Shown one piece after another: positions 27,601 to 36,092 of a stretch of DNA of 36,995 nt. The notes under the pieces were generated by a model. The model had not been told where the DNA came from. It ran no database searches and worked only from the letters and a program-made list of their open reading frames with translations. The position numbers and the translations under genes were made by a program. Source of the stretch: an uncultured Duncaniella sp. (GTDB taxonomy: Bacteria > Bacteroidota > Bacteroidia > Bacteroidales > Muribaculaceae); the NCBI RefSeq assembly GCF_910577345.1, contig NZ_CAJTMT010000031.1:1-36995 (forward strand), given 5' to 3'. Within the stretch, counting starts at the first letter, position 1; the number at the start of each line of letters is the position of its first letter.

Positions 27601-27871
27601 TGTTGCGACCATCAAAGTCAACGGCAAGGAATGTGGCATAGTCTGGACGGCTCCTTACACGGTCGACATTACCGATGCCGTGAAAAAAGGCAAGAATGAG
27701 CTGACCATCGACGTCACCAACACCTGGGCCAATGCCCTCCTCGGTGCTGACGAAGGAAAGGCTCCGTTTGACGGAATCTGGACCAACGGCAAATATCGCC
27801 GTGCCGAAAAGACCCTTATCCCCGCCGGTCTGACCGGACCGCTCTCGCTCACGGTCATTTCTGAAAAATAA
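24635..27871 (+). CDS. GH106 alpha-L-rhamnosidase (BT0986-like)
   Basis: 1078 residues with a signal peptide ending VSAQ (1-21). The TIM barrel opens with DPWCFWYWMYGAVTEEGIKADL and HICDGFALAGGPW, both typical of GH106. Residues about 175-320 are an inserted carbohydrate-binding-like beta-sandwich. Catalytic candidates are Glu443 (HVDSWECGSQNW) and Glu575 (IIQAEGFTE). From memory, the BT0986 residues are E461 and E593, a constant offset of 18. A C-terminal GH2-type sugar-binding jelly-roll (about 930-1070, LNLDGVHDVATIKVNGKECG) is present. The enzyme inverts and should cleave the alpha-1,2 rhamnose on the L-Arap of RG-II chain B after GH137 has removed the terminal L-Araf. Confidence 0.93.
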   Translation: MKLRDILLSATAVLSLNVSAQSALEQRFSAPPAEADPWCFWYWMYGAVTEEGIKADLEAMKNVGLGGTYLMPIKAVETAPQYEGKAPQLSPEWWRLVGRSMEIADSLGLKLGMHICDGFALAGGPWISPAESMQKVVTADTIVKGGVVENLVLPVPENYEGYYEDISVLAMPVKGRKIAERPKVTAWDATSSVPAGKGVNIDEKGVIRASYPCYIQYEYSEPVKVSNVEIILAGNNYEAHRLKVLASNDGKNFQEIKQLQPARQGWQNTDQQNTHAIPPTIAKYFRFYWTPEGSEPGSEDMDAAKWKPNLKIKDIVLSGEPKLNQWEGKAGLVWRVAPATTDIEIPAELCVRKEEIIDLTPQLRNGALSASLPEGEWRIMRVGHTATGHTNATGGAGKGLEADKFSRAAVAKQFDNWFGRVFKEVNPEIAKKVLKYMHVDSWECGSQNWSDNFAAEFKRRRGYDLMPYLPLFAGVPVDDIATSEKVLRDVRTTAAELVVDVFYDVLAQKAKDYDCYFSAECVSPTMVSDGMLHYQAVDFPMGEFWLRSPTHDKPNDMIDAIHGGHVYGKNIIQAEGFTEVRGTWDETPAMLKALLDRNYALGINRMFYHVNTHNPYLDKKPGMTLDGIGLFFQRDNTWFADGGRGLSDYMRRVQALLQYGTPVVDIAVFTGEEIPRRAVLPDRLVPSLPGIFGSERVESERKRLANVGQPLRVMPVGVTHSANMADPEKWINPMRGYNYDSMNKDALLRLAKAENGRITLPGGASYRVLVLPMAHPLMPDTTLSPEVRTKVAELVKAGVVVPQLPYVNDDFSAYGLERDVVVPENIAWNHRRHDGDNVDLYFISNQEEQPREFTASFRVSGRVPELWNPMTGTIDRNLDWESKDGRTEVKMKLDNAESAFIVFSEPTSATSGKAPEMKSVTAPLAASKWKVNFNTTDRDMEVAELFDWTSSADEDVKYYSGTATYSTTFKAPKISKGSRVLLNLDGVHDVATIKVNGKECGIVWTAPYTVDITDAVKKGKNELTIDVTNTWANALLGADEGKAPFDGIWTNGKYRRAEKTLIPAGLTGPLSLTVISEK

Positions 27872-27893
27872 AACCCAAAATCATACATATAAA

Positions 27894-29363
27894 ATGTATA
27901 CCAATCATCATTTCTCAATCAAGGGTCTCGGTCTCATGGCCGCGCTGACCCTTGGACTTGCAGCGCAGGCAGAAGTGAAAATGCCCGCTATCTTCGGCGA
28001 CAATATGGTGATGCAGCAGAACACCGATGCCAATATGTGGGGCACCGCCAAAGCATCGTCGACAGTCACTGTCACTCCCGGATGGACTTCCGAAAAATAT
28101 ACCACCAAAGCCGGTAAGGACGGCAAATGGAAAATCTCAATCCCTACCCCGTCGGCCGGTGGTCCGTATGACGTGACAGTGAGCGATGGAACTCCGCTTA
28201 CACTGAGCAATGTCATGCTCGGTGAGGTTTGGCTCTGCTCCGGTCAGAGCAACATGGAGATGCCGATGAAGGGATTTAAGAATCAGCCCGTGGAGGGTGC
28301 GAATCAGGCAATCCTCCGGAGCGCGAACCCCGACATCCGTCTTTTCACCGTCAAGCGCAACTCATCGACAACACCTGTCGACGACGTGACCGGCTCATGG
28401 GCTGAAGCCACACCCGAATCTGTTAGAAATTTCAGCGCCACTGCCTATTTCTTCGGACGCGACATCGAGGAACTTCTCGGAGTCCCTGTTGGATTGGTTG
28501 TGGTATCATGGGGCGGTTCGGCCTGCGAGGCATGGATGAACGATGAAATGCTTGCCGCCTTCCCGGAGGCTGCTGCCAATATCCCCGCCGCAGGTGGTGA
28601 GATAAAGTCGAAAAATCGCACTCCGAGTGTTCTCTTCAAGGGTATGCTCAATCCTCTCATCGGCATGTCAATGAGAGGTGTGATATGGTATCAGGGTGAG
28701 GACAACTGGAACCGTGCGCATACCTACACAGATATGTTCTCGACCCTCATCAAGGGTTGGCGTAATCTCTGGGGACAAGGTGAATTCCCGTTCTACTACT
28801 GCCAGATTGCACCTTACGACTATGCAATCATCACCGAACCCGGCAAGGAAATCATCAATTCCGCATATCTCCGCGAGGCTCAGGCAAAGGTTGAGCATAT
28901 CGTTCCCAACACAGGTATGGCCGTGCTGATGGATGCGGGCTGGACCGAGGGTATCCATCCTCCCAAAAAACAGGTGGCCGGAGAGCGTCTTGCACTCCTC
29001 GCCCTCAACAAGACATACGGCATCAAAGGCATAGGTGCTGAAAGCCCTGTCTACAAGTCGATGGAGGTGAAAGGCGACACCGTGATTGTCAGCTTTGACC
29101 GCGCTCCCGAATGGATTGCCGGAAAGCAGAGCTTCGAGTCCAAGCAGTTCAAGCTTGCTGGCGAGGACCGTGTGTTCTATCCCGCCAAGGCATGGATTTC
29201 GCGTAGCAAGGTGATGGTCAAGAGCGACAAGGTGCCTCATCCCGTAGCTGTCCGCTATGCTTTTGAGAATGCTTCGGAAGGTGACCTTTTCAGCACCGAC
29301 GGTCTCCCCGTTTCATCCTTCCGCTCGGATGACTGGCCCGATGCCCGACCTATAAAGGAATAA
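27894..29363 (+). CDS. SGNH-type carbohydrate acetylesterase (sialate O-acetylesterase family, BT0985-like)
   Basis: 489 residues with a signal peptide ending AQAE (about 1-27). An N-terminal Ig-like domain (IFGDNMVMQQNTDANMWG) leads into an SGNH hydrolase with the nucleophile block LCSGQSNMEMP (Ser119), the oxyanion-type segment GVIWYQGEDNW (262-272) and the catalytic His355 in GIHPPKKQVAGERLALLAL. This is the DUF303/SASA layout of secreted acetylesterases. RG-II carries acetyl groups on 2-O-methyl-fucose and aceric acid, and the gene stands immediately before the probable 2-O-methyl-fucosidase, 5 bp away. De-acetylation of chain B is therefore the likely job, but no substrate can be proved from sequence. 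Sialic acid is an unlikely substrate here. Confidence 0.88.
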   Translation: MYTNHHFSIKGLGLMAALTLGLAAQAEVKMPAIFGDNMVMQQNTDANMWGTAKASSTVTVTPGWTSEKYTTKAGKDGKWKISIPTPSAGGPYDVTVSDGTPLTLSNVMLGEVWLCSGQSNMEMPMKGFKNQPVEGANQAILRSANPDIRLFTVKRNSSTTPVDDVTGSWAEATPESVRNFSATAYFFGRDIEELLGVPVGLVVVSWGGSACEAWMNDEMLAAFPEAAANIPAAGGEIKSKNRTPSVLFKGMLNPLIGMSMRGVIWYQGEDNWNRAHTYTDMFSTLIKGWRNLWGQGEFPFYYCQIAPYDYAIITEPGKEIINSAYLREAQAKVEHIVPNTGMAVLMDAGWTEGIHPPKKQVAGERLALLALNKTYGIKGIGAESPVYKSMEVKGDTVIVSFDRAPEWIAGKQSFESKQFKLAGEDRVFYPAKAWISRSKVMVKSDKVPHPVAVRYAFENASEGDLFSTDGLPVSSFRSDDWPDARPIKE

Positions 29364-29368
29364 TTTCA

Positions 29369-31660
29369 ATGAGAAAACGACACTCACTTGCAGCACTTCT
29401 GCTTGCCTCGGTCGCATCGCTTACGGCCAATGTCCCCGTGGACTTCGTCTGGGACAGCATGAGCGAAAATTCATCGGCTTCGATGCCGGTGGGTGGTGGC
29501 GACATAGGTCTGAACGTATGGGCCGAGGATGGCGATGTGCTGTTCTATATCAGCCGTAGCGGTGCCTACGACGAACACAGCACCCTTCTCAAGCAGGGGC
29601 GCGTCAGGCTTCATCTTCCCGGTGATGCCTTCGCTCCCTTCTCCCAAAGGCTGAAACTCGAAGAAGGCTACTGCGAGATGAAAATCAACGGTTCGAAAGT
29701 CATTTTCTGGGCCGATGTTTTCCATCCCGTCGTCCATGTCGAGGTGGAAAGCCCCAAGGCCATTTCGCCCGAGGTCAGCTATGAGAACTGGCGCTATGCC
29801 GACCGTCCTTTCAAGAAAGGGGAGGGTAGGCAGAATTCATGGAAATGGGCATCGTCTAAGAATCTCATCACGTCGCGTGATTCAATCGCAGCGAAGGGTG
29901 GGGAGGTGACCTTCTTCCACCGGAATCCTGCGGAGACTGTCTTTGACGTGACTGTTGCCCGCGAGGGGCTCGATTCAGTCAAGGACAGACTGTGGAATCC
30001 GCTTGCCAACCTTGTCTCGGGTGGCCGTCTGAGCGGAAAGGACCTCCGATTTGTAGGAGTGACCGACAGTGTGTATGACGGTGTCGATTACCGTTCATGG
30101 AATTTCACAAGCATAAAGCCTGTCCGAAAGTTCAACTTCACAATCTCGCTCCATAACCGTCAGACCTCCGACCTTTCAGAATGGGTTGCGGGTGTCGACA
30201 GCGTTGAGCGCGGTGTGAATCTGCGTCGCGACCGCGAGGCATCCCGCCAATGGTGGCGCGACTATTGGAAGCGCAGCTACATAGCTTCGCCTGCAGGAGC
30301 CGACACTGTGGTTGACCGCATGGCGCGCAACTATACGCTGTTCCGCTACATGCTCGGTTGCAATGCCTACGGTAAGGAACCGACAAAATTCAACGGAGGT
30401 CTTTTCACCTTTGACCCTCACCATGTCAAGGCTGACCAGATTTTCACTCCCGACTACCGCAATTGGGGCGGTGGCACGATGACCGCGCAGAATCAGCGTC
30501 TCGTCTACTGGCCTATGCTCAAAAGCGGTGATTTCGACATGATGAAGCCTCAGTTTGACTTCTACAACCGTATGCTCGACAATGCCGAGCTCCGTTCGGA
30601 GGTCTACTGGAATCACGACGGAGCCTGTTTCGCAGAGCAGATTGAGCTGTTCGGCCTTCCGAACATGATGGAATACGGTTCGAAGCGTCCTGCATGGGCC
30701 GACCCCGGTGTCGAGTACAACGCATGGTTGGAATATGAATGGGACACAGTGCTTGAATTCTGTCAGATGATGCTCGAAAGTGCCCGCTATGCCGGGACCG
30801 ACATTTCGGAATATCGTCCTCTCATAGAAAGTTCACTGACATTCTTTGACGAGCACTACCGCTATCTCGCGTCGCGTCGAGGCAGCAAGAATCTTGACGG
30901 TGATGGCAAACTTATCCTTTTCCCCGGCTCAGGCTGCGAGACCTACAAGATGACAAACAATGCCGCTTCGACTGTCGCAGCGCTTAAGCGTGTCACCGGT
31001 GACTATATCGACTATCTGAAAGCTCAAGGCGACACTGCTGTTTCAAAATGGACCTCATTGCTCGGGCGTATTCCCGAAATACCCCACCGCATTCTCGACG
31101 GCAAGACTATGATTGCTCCCGCCAGGACCTGGGAGCGCATCAACAATGTCGAGACTCCGCAGCTCTATCCCGTGTGGCCGTGGCGTTTCTATGGAGTGAC
31201 TGTCAGTGACAGCGCTGACCTTGCGATTGCCCGCAATACATATCTGTATGACCCCGATGCACTGCGTTTCCGCTCTACGACCGGATGGAAGCAGGACAAT
31301 ATCTGGGCTGCCGAACTCGGTCTGACCGACGAGGCTTTCAAACTGAACTCTGAAAAGTGGGCCGACGGTTCACACCGTTTCCCCGCCTTCTTCGGACCCG
31401 GTTATGACTGGACTCCTGACCACAATTGGGGAGGAAGCGCAATGATAGGTTTTCAGGAGATGCTCATGCAGCCCTCCGGTGATAAAATCTATCTTTTCCC
31501 CGCGTGGCCCCTCGACCGCGATATAAGTTTCAAACTTCATGCTCCCGAAGGGACGGTTGTTGAGGCTGAGCTGAGTGACGGCAAGATCACAAATCTCAAA
31601 GTCACACCTGAGGAACGGCGCACTGATGTAATCCTACCTTACAATCTCGATAATAAATAA
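29369..31660 (+). CDS. DUF5703/GH95-like hydrolase, probable GH139 2-O-methyl-alpha-L-fucosidase (BT0984-like)
   Basis: 763 residues with a signal peptide ending SLTAN (about 1-20). The mature start VDFVWDSMSENSSASMPVGGGDIGLNVW is the opening of DUF5703-type proteins: a beta-sandwich (about 20-275), a linker, then an (alpha/alpha)6 barrel (about 285-690) with NYTLFRYMLGCNAYG, a SEVYWNHDGACFAEQIELFG segment and WGGSAMIGFQEMLMQ, followed by a short C-terminal beta domain. The layout resembles GH95. In the B. thetaiotaomicron RG-II locus this position, between the esterase and the GH2 arabinopyranosidase, holds BT0984, founder of GH139. The assignment rests on position and fold, not on known catalytic residues. 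A GH95-like alpha-L-galactosidase is the main alternative. Confidence 0.72.
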   Translation: MRKRHSLAALLLASVASLTANVPVDFVWDSMSENSSASMPVGGGDIGLNVWAEDGDVLFYISRSGAYDEHSTLLKQGRVRLHLPGDAFAPFSQRLKLEEGYCEMKINGSKVIFWADVFHPVVHVEVESPKAISPEVSYENWRYADRPFKKGEGRQNSWKWASSKNLITSRDSIAAKGGEVTFFHRNPAETVFDVTVAREGLDSVKDRLWNPLANLVSGGRLSGKDLRFVGVTDSVYDGVDYRSWNFTSIKPVRKFNFTISLHNRQTSDLSEWVAGVDSVERGVNLRRDREASRQWWRDYWKRSYIASPAGADTVVDRMARNYTLFRYMLGCNAYGKEPTKFNGGLFTFDPHHVKADQIFTPDYRNWGGGTMTAQNQRLVYWPMLKSGDFDMMKPQFDFYNRMLDNAELRSEVYWNHDGACFAEQIELFGLPNMMEYGSKRPAWADPGVEYNAWLEYEWDTVLEFCQMMLESARYAGTDISEYRPLIESSLTFFDEHYRYLASRRGSKNLDGDGKLILFPGSGCETYKMTNNAASTVAALKRVTGDYIDYLKAQGDTAVSKWTSLLGRIPEIPHRILDGKTMIAPARTWERINNVETPQLYPVWPWRFYGVTVSDSADLAIARNTYLYDPDALRFRSTTGWKQDNIWAAELGLTDEAFKLNSEKWADGSHRFPAFFGPGYDWTPDHNWGGSAMIGFQEMLMQPSGDKIYLFPAWPLDRDISFKLHAPEGTVVEAELSDGKITNLKVTPEERRTDVILPYNLDNK

Positions 31661-31671
31661 TAGAAATATAC

Positions 31672-34293
31672 ATGAAAATACTTGCAACAATCCTATCCTT
31701 CCTGCTCTTGCCGTCGGTGGCTTTTGCCGAGGCGGTGACTCCGCAGGAAATCTCGGTGGCGGGATTTTTCCCCGTCGAGGACTCAGGGCGCATTGTCTAT
31801 GACTTCAACAACGGCTGGCGTTACCATCTCGGCGACGTGGCCAATGGCGGTGCAGCCAATCTCGATGATTCGTCATGGGAAGTGGTTTCCACCCCACACA
31901 CTGTAGAACTCCTTCCCGCCGAAGGCAGCGGTTGCCGCAACTATCAGGGTGTGGCGTGGTACCGTAAACACTTTGTTATGCCCGAGGATACGAAAGGTAA
32001 GGATGTCAGCCTCCATTTCGAAGCCGTCATGGGCAAGCAGAAATTCTTTGTCAACGGCAACGAGGTCAAGGAACATCTTGGTGGCTACCTTCCCATCAAT
32101 ATCTCGCTCACAGAAGCCGGAGTGCAGCCCGGCGACAGTTGTGTCGTGGCTGTCATGGCCGATAATAGCGACGACAAGAGTTTCCCTCCCGGAAAACCGC
32201 AGAAGACCCTCGACTTCACCTATCATGGCGGAATCTACCGCGATGTGTGGATGATCGCGAAGTCACCGGTTGCCATTACAGATGCAATCGAGGCTAACAA
32301 GGTAGCCGGAGGCGGTGTGTTCGTTCATTTCGACAATGTGTCGGAGAAAGGTGCCGATGTCAAGGTCGAGACTGACGTAGCCAATTCAGGAACGAAATCA
32401 CGCAAGGTCTATGTTGAGACCTCGCTCATTAGTCCCGAGGGCAAACTTTTGCAGAAAATCAGTAATTCCGCAGTCACACTCAAACCGGGTGAGACAAAGA
32501 CCGTATCGCAGAATTTCCATGTAAAGAACCCGGAGCTTTGGTCCCCCTATTCGCCGACGCTTTACCGCATTGAATCGCGTGTGAAGGAGGGAAAGGAGAC
32601 CATCGACGGTGGTGCGACCCGCATTGGTATCCGCAGTTTCGAATTCAATCCCGAAAAAGGTTTCATCCTCAATGGCAAGCCCTTCGGTCAGCTCATCGGA
32701 GGCAACCGCCATCAGGATTTCGCTTACGTCGGCAACGCCGTGCCCAACTCTCAGCAGTGGCGTGATGCCAAACGTCTTCGCGATGCCGGTTATACCATCA
32801 TCCGCGTTGCCCACTATCCTCAGGACCCATCGTTCATGGATGCCTGCGATGAATTGGGCATGTTTGTAATTGTAGCCACCCCCGGATGGCAGTATTGGAA
32901 CAAGGATCCGCAGTTTGCCGAACGTGTCCATGAAAACACCCGCAACATCATCCGTCGTGACCGCAACCATCCCTCAGTGCTGATGTGGGAACCGATTCTC
33001 AACGAAACCCGCTATCCGGAGGACTTCGCCCTTGCAGCCCTTCAGATTACAAAAGATGAATATCCTTATCCCGGACGACCCATCGCTGCAGCCGATGAAC
33101 ATTCAGCCGGTGTAAGGGAGAATTACGACCTCGTCTACGGTTGGCCCGGTGACGACGAGAGGGCCGATGCACCGAAGCAGAACATCTTCACCCGCGAGTG
33201 GGGCGAGAATGTCGATGACTGGTATGCCCACAACAACGACAACCGTGCGTCGCGCAGTTGGGGCGAACGTCCGATGAAGATTCAGGCCCTTTCGCTTGCG
33301 AAGACCTACGACGGCCTCTACCGCACGACCGGCAAATTCATCGGCGGAGCCCAATGGCACCCCTTCGACCATCAGCGCGGCTATCATCCGGACCCCTATT
33401 GGGGTGGTGTCTACGATGCTTTCCGTCAGCCGAAATATGCCTACTATATGCTCCGCAGCCAGACGGCTCCCGATCAGAATCATCCTGTAGCCGAGTCAGG
33501 CCCGATGGTGTATATCATGCATGAGATGACCCAGTTCTCTGAGCCTGATGTGGTTGTGTTCAGCAACTGTGATTCAGTGCGCCTGTCGATGTATGATGGT
33601 GAGAAGACATGGACACTTCCCGTTGTCCATGAGAAGGGTCATATACCCTCAGCTCCGGTTGTCTTTAAGAATGTATGGGATTTCTGGGAAGCCCGTGAAT
33701 TCAGCTACAAGCAGAAAAACTGGCAGAAAGTGAATATGGTGGCCGAAGGCATAATCGATGGCAAGGTCGTGGCTACCGAGCGCAAGATGCCCTCACGCCG
33801 TTCGACCAAGTTGCAACTCCGTGCCGACTACGACGGTAAACCTCTCGTGGCCGACGGTTCTGATTTCATAGTCGTAATCGCTGAAGTTACCGACGACAGC
33901 GGCCATGTCCGTCGCCTCGCCAAAGAGAACATTGTCTTTGAGGTTGAAGGCGAAGGCGAGATTATCGGCGATGCCTCCATCCATGCCAATCCGCGTCCGG
34001 TTGAATGGGGTTCCGCGCCCGTTCTGATCCGTTCGACCCGCAATGCCGGTCCCATTAAGATTAAGGCACGCGTTGAGGCTCCCGGCATCCATGCGCCCAC
34101 TCCTGCCGAACTCGTTATCGAGAGTGTCCCCGCCTCCATTCCCGCTCTCTATTCCGATGAGAGAAAGGTCGGACAGATCAACGGTAGCTCAAGCTCTGCC
34201 GACAGAAGCGGTGAGACAATGTCGGAGGATGAGCGTCGCCGTATGCTTGAGGAAGTTGACAAGCAGCAGCAGGAATTCGGTATCCGGAAGTGA
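31672..34293 (+). CDS. GH2 hydrolase, probable alpha-L-arabinopyranosidase (BT0983-like)
   Basis: 873 residues with a signal peptide ending AFAE (1-19). GH2 layout: jelly-roll (about 35-200), Ig-like, TIM barrel (about 325-610), then two C-terminal beta domains including a DUF4982-like and an Ig-like segment. Acid/base is Glu445 (WEPILNETRYPED) and nucleophile Glu509 (FTREWGENVDDW). The REWGE context is unlike that of beta-galactosidases. alpha-L-Arap has the same ring orientation as beta-D-Gal, so a GH2 enzyme for this sugar is plausible, and BT0983 in the equivalent position removes L-Arap from RG-II chain B. The protein ends in a charged, probably helical tail (EDERRRMLEEVDKQQQEFG). Specificity is inferred from context. 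Confidence 0.82.
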   Translation: MKILATILSFLLLPSVAFAEAVTPQEISVAGFFPVEDSGRIVYDFNNGWRYHLGDVANGGAANLDDSSWEVVSTPHTVELLPAEGSGCRNYQGVAWYRKHFVMPEDTKGKDVSLHFEAVMGKQKFFVNGNEVKEHLGGYLPINISLTEAGVQPGDSCVVAVMADNSDDKSFPPGKPQKTLDFTYHGGIYRDVWMIAKSPVAITDAIEANKVAGGGVFVHFDNVSEKGADVKVETDVANSGTKSRKVYVETSLISPEGKLLQKISNSAVTLKPGETKTVSQNFHVKNPELWSPYSPTLYRIESRVKEGKETIDGGATRIGIRSFEFNPEKGFILNGKPFGQLIGGNRHQDFAYVGNAVPNSQQWRDAKRLRDAGYTIIRVAHYPQDPSFMDACDELGMFVIVATPGWQYWNKDPQFAERVHENTRNIIRRDRNHPSVLMWEPILNETRYPEDFALAALQITKDEYPYPGRPIAAADEHSAGVRENYDLVYGWPGDDERADAPKQNIFTREWGENVDDWYAHNNDNRASRSWGERPMKIQALSLAKTYDGLYRTTGKFIGGAQWHPFDHQRGYHPDPYWGGVYDAFRQPKYAYYMLRSQTAPDQNHPVAESGPMVYIMHEMTQFSEPDVVVFSNCDSVRLSMYDGEKTWTLPVVHEKGHIPSAPVVFKNVWDFWEAREFSYKQKNWQKVNMVAEGIIDGKVVATERKMPSRRSTKLQLRADYDGKPLVADGSDFIVVIAEVTDDSGHVRRLAKENIVFEVEGEGEIIGDASIHANPRPVEWGSAPVLIRSTRNAGPIKIKARVEAPGIHAPTPAELVIESVPASIPALYSDERKVGQINGSSSSADRSGETMSEDERRRMLEEVDKQQQEFGIRK

Positions 34294-34338
34294 TCTCAGA
34301 GAATTGAAGAAACGAAAAACCCAACACATATACCAGTA

Positions 34339-35961
34339 ATGAAAAAAACAGCATTATTAGTAATGGCCGTCATGGCATCAATGGACATGGCGGCGCAGTA
34401 TCCCACAATTCCTGACTCCATCAAGGCCCGCGCGGCCCGTCAGGAAGCTGCATGGGAAGCTGCATCAGACAAGGCATGGGCTGAAGCGCTGCCCATTGTG
34501 ATGAAAGAAGAAAAGGAAAACGGCCGTCCCTATCGTCCCTGGGCCTCAAAACCTGAGGATCTGATCAAGGCTGACATTGTAGCCTTCCCCGGAGCCGACG
34601 GTGGTGGTGCATACACCCCCGGCGGACGTGGCGGCAAAGTCTATGTCGTGACCTCTCTTGCCGACAGCGGCCCCGGCACTCTCCGTGAGGCTTGCGAGAA
34701 GGGTGGTGCCCGCACAATCGTGTTCAATGTAGCCGGAACCATCAAGCTTAACTCACCGATTACAGTGCGTGCCCCCTACGTCACTATTCTCGGTCAGACA
34801 GCTCCCGGCGACGGTGTCTGCGTGACAGGTGCTTCATTCCTTATCGACACCCACGATGTCATCATCCGTCACATGCGTTTCCGTCGCGGTGCGCAGGATG
34901 TGGCTTTCCGCGACGATGCTCTCGGTGGAAATGCCGTCGGCAACATTATCCTTGACCACGTTTCGGGTTCATGGGGTCTCGACGAGAACATGTCGATCTA
35001 CCGCCATGTCTACAACCGCGACCCGGAATCAGGTAAGGGTGAGAAACTTCCGACTGTCAACATCACCATCCAGAACTCCATCTTCTCCGAGGCGCTCGAC
35101 CTCTACAACCATGCCTTCGGCGCGACCATCGGCGGACACAATAGCACTTTCGCCCGCAACCTTTTTGCATCGAACATCTCGCGCAACTGCTCCATCGGCA
35201 TGGATGAGGATTTCAACTTCATCAACAACGTGACCTACAACTGGTGGAACCGTTCGGTTGACGGTGGTGACCACACAAGCCGTCTCAACATCATCAACAA
35301 TAACTTCAAGCCGGGGCCCATCACCGAGACAAATTCTCCCGACGCTCCCATCCGCTACCGTATCGTCAAAATGGAAGCCGGTCGCGACAAGGCTTTCAAA
35401 GACACCTTTGGCAAAGCATACGTCAGCGGTAACAAGGTCTGGGGTAATGACAAGGTGACTGCCGACAACTGGGCCGGTGGTGTTCAGATCGGCAACGGTC
35501 CTGTTCCTGCCGAGCGCATCGATGAGCTTCGCATGACCGAAGCCTTCCCGATGGCTCAGGTTACAATAATGGAAGCAGAGCCTGCCTACGACTATGTATT
35601 GAAAAACGCCGGTGCAACCAAGCCCAAACGTGATGCTGTTGACACCCGTGTCATCAAGACTGTCAAGACCGGCAAGGCTATCTATGAGAAGGATGCCGAC
35701 AAATACACAAGCTCGACTCCCTACGTCAAGCGTCGTCTTCCCAGCGATTCCTACAAGATGGGTATCATCACCGATCCCCGTCAGGTTGGCGGTCTGCCTG
35801 AATACAAAGGTAAACCTCGCGTGGACAGCGACAACGACGGTCTGCCCGACGCATGGGAGAAGAAACATGGTCTCAATCCCAACGATCCCACCGACTCTGC
35901 CAAGGATTCCGGCAACGGTTACACCTGGATTGAAGTCTACGCCAACGAACTCGCCGAATAA
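34339..35961 (+). CDS. PL1-type pectate lyase, secreted, with Ca-binding C-terminus
   Basis: 540 residues with a signal peptide ending MAAQ (1-20). After a helical linker, the beta-helix begins at IVAFPGADGGGAYTPGGRGGKVYVVTSLADSGPGTLREA, the standard opening of PL1-like pectate lyases. The central coils contain ILDHVSGSWGLDENMS and FARNLFASNISRN, which in this family provide Ca and substrate contacts. The C-terminus DSDNDGLPDAWEKKHGLNPND is a thrombospondin-3-type Ca-binding motif. It would cleave de-esterified homogalacturonan, the RG-II backbone, by beta-elimination. The B. thetaiotaomicron counterpart is, as I recall, BT0980. The stop codon is the first triplet of a 26-bp tandem repeat, so the last residues may have been reshaped by it. 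Confidence 0.9.
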   Translation: MKKTALLVMAVMASMDMAAQYPTIPDSIKARAARQEAAWEAASDKAWAEALPIVMKEEKENGRPYRPWASKPEDLIKADIVAFPGADGGGAYTPGGRGGKVYVVTSLADSGPGTLREACEKGGARTIVFNVAGTIKLNSPITVRAPYVTILGQTAPGDGVCVTGASFLIDTHDVIIRHMRFRRGAQDVAFRDDALGGNAVGNIILDHVSGSWGLDENMSIYRHVYNRDPESGKGEKLPTVNITIQNSIFSEALDLYNHAFGATIGGHNSTFARNLFASNISRNCSIGMDEDFNFINNVTYNWWNRSVDGGDHTSRLNIINNNFKPGPITETNSPDAPIRYRIVKMEAGRDKAFKDTFGKAYVSGNKVWGNDKVTADNWAGGVQIGNGPVPAERIDELRMTEAFPMAQVTIMEAEPAYDYVLKNAGATKPKRDAVDTRVIKTVKTGKAIYEKDADKYTSSTPYVKRRLPSDSYKMGIITDPRQVGGLPEYKGKPRVDSDNDGLPDAWEKKHGLNPNDPTDSAKDSGNGYTWIEVYANELAE

Positions 35962-36054
35962 TCTCCGTGAATGAATTTGCGGGTACTCTTCGCGAATGAA
36001 TTTGCCGGATAATCTCGGTGAACTGATTTACCGGTAATCTCCGTTAAAGTCCGG
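35959..36054. repeat. Degenerate ~26-bp tandem repeat after the pectate lyase
   Basis: Units start at 35959, 35984, 36010 and 36035, with the pattern TAATCTCCGTGAATGAATTT followed by GCCGG. The second reads TACTCTTCGCG..., the third TAATCTCGGTG..., and the fourth is truncated. The TAA stop codon of the pectate lyase is the first triplet of unit 1. No hairpin is obvious. Confidence 0.7.
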
Positions 36055-36092
36055 CATTGCTGAACGGCACTGCCAACTTCTCTCAGGAGATA

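Larger units (their letters stand above)
5165..35961 (+). other. Putative RG-II degradation operon (12 genes)
   Basis: Twelve plus-strand genes follow one another with gaps of -4, 5, 5, 11, 22, 45, 53, 68, 70, 91 and 119 bp. All have signal peptides and all are carbohydrate-active enzymes or esterases. The set GH127, GH141, GH78, GH138, GH137-GH2, three further GH2, GH106, SGNH esterase, a GH95-like protein and PL1 is the signature of RG-II breakdown known from B. thetaiotaomicron. The order is the same as there, apart from genes missing between blocks. No SusC, SusD, kinase or sigma factor is present. Co-transcription is inferred from spacing and from the single clear promoter at the start. 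Confidence 0.8.
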
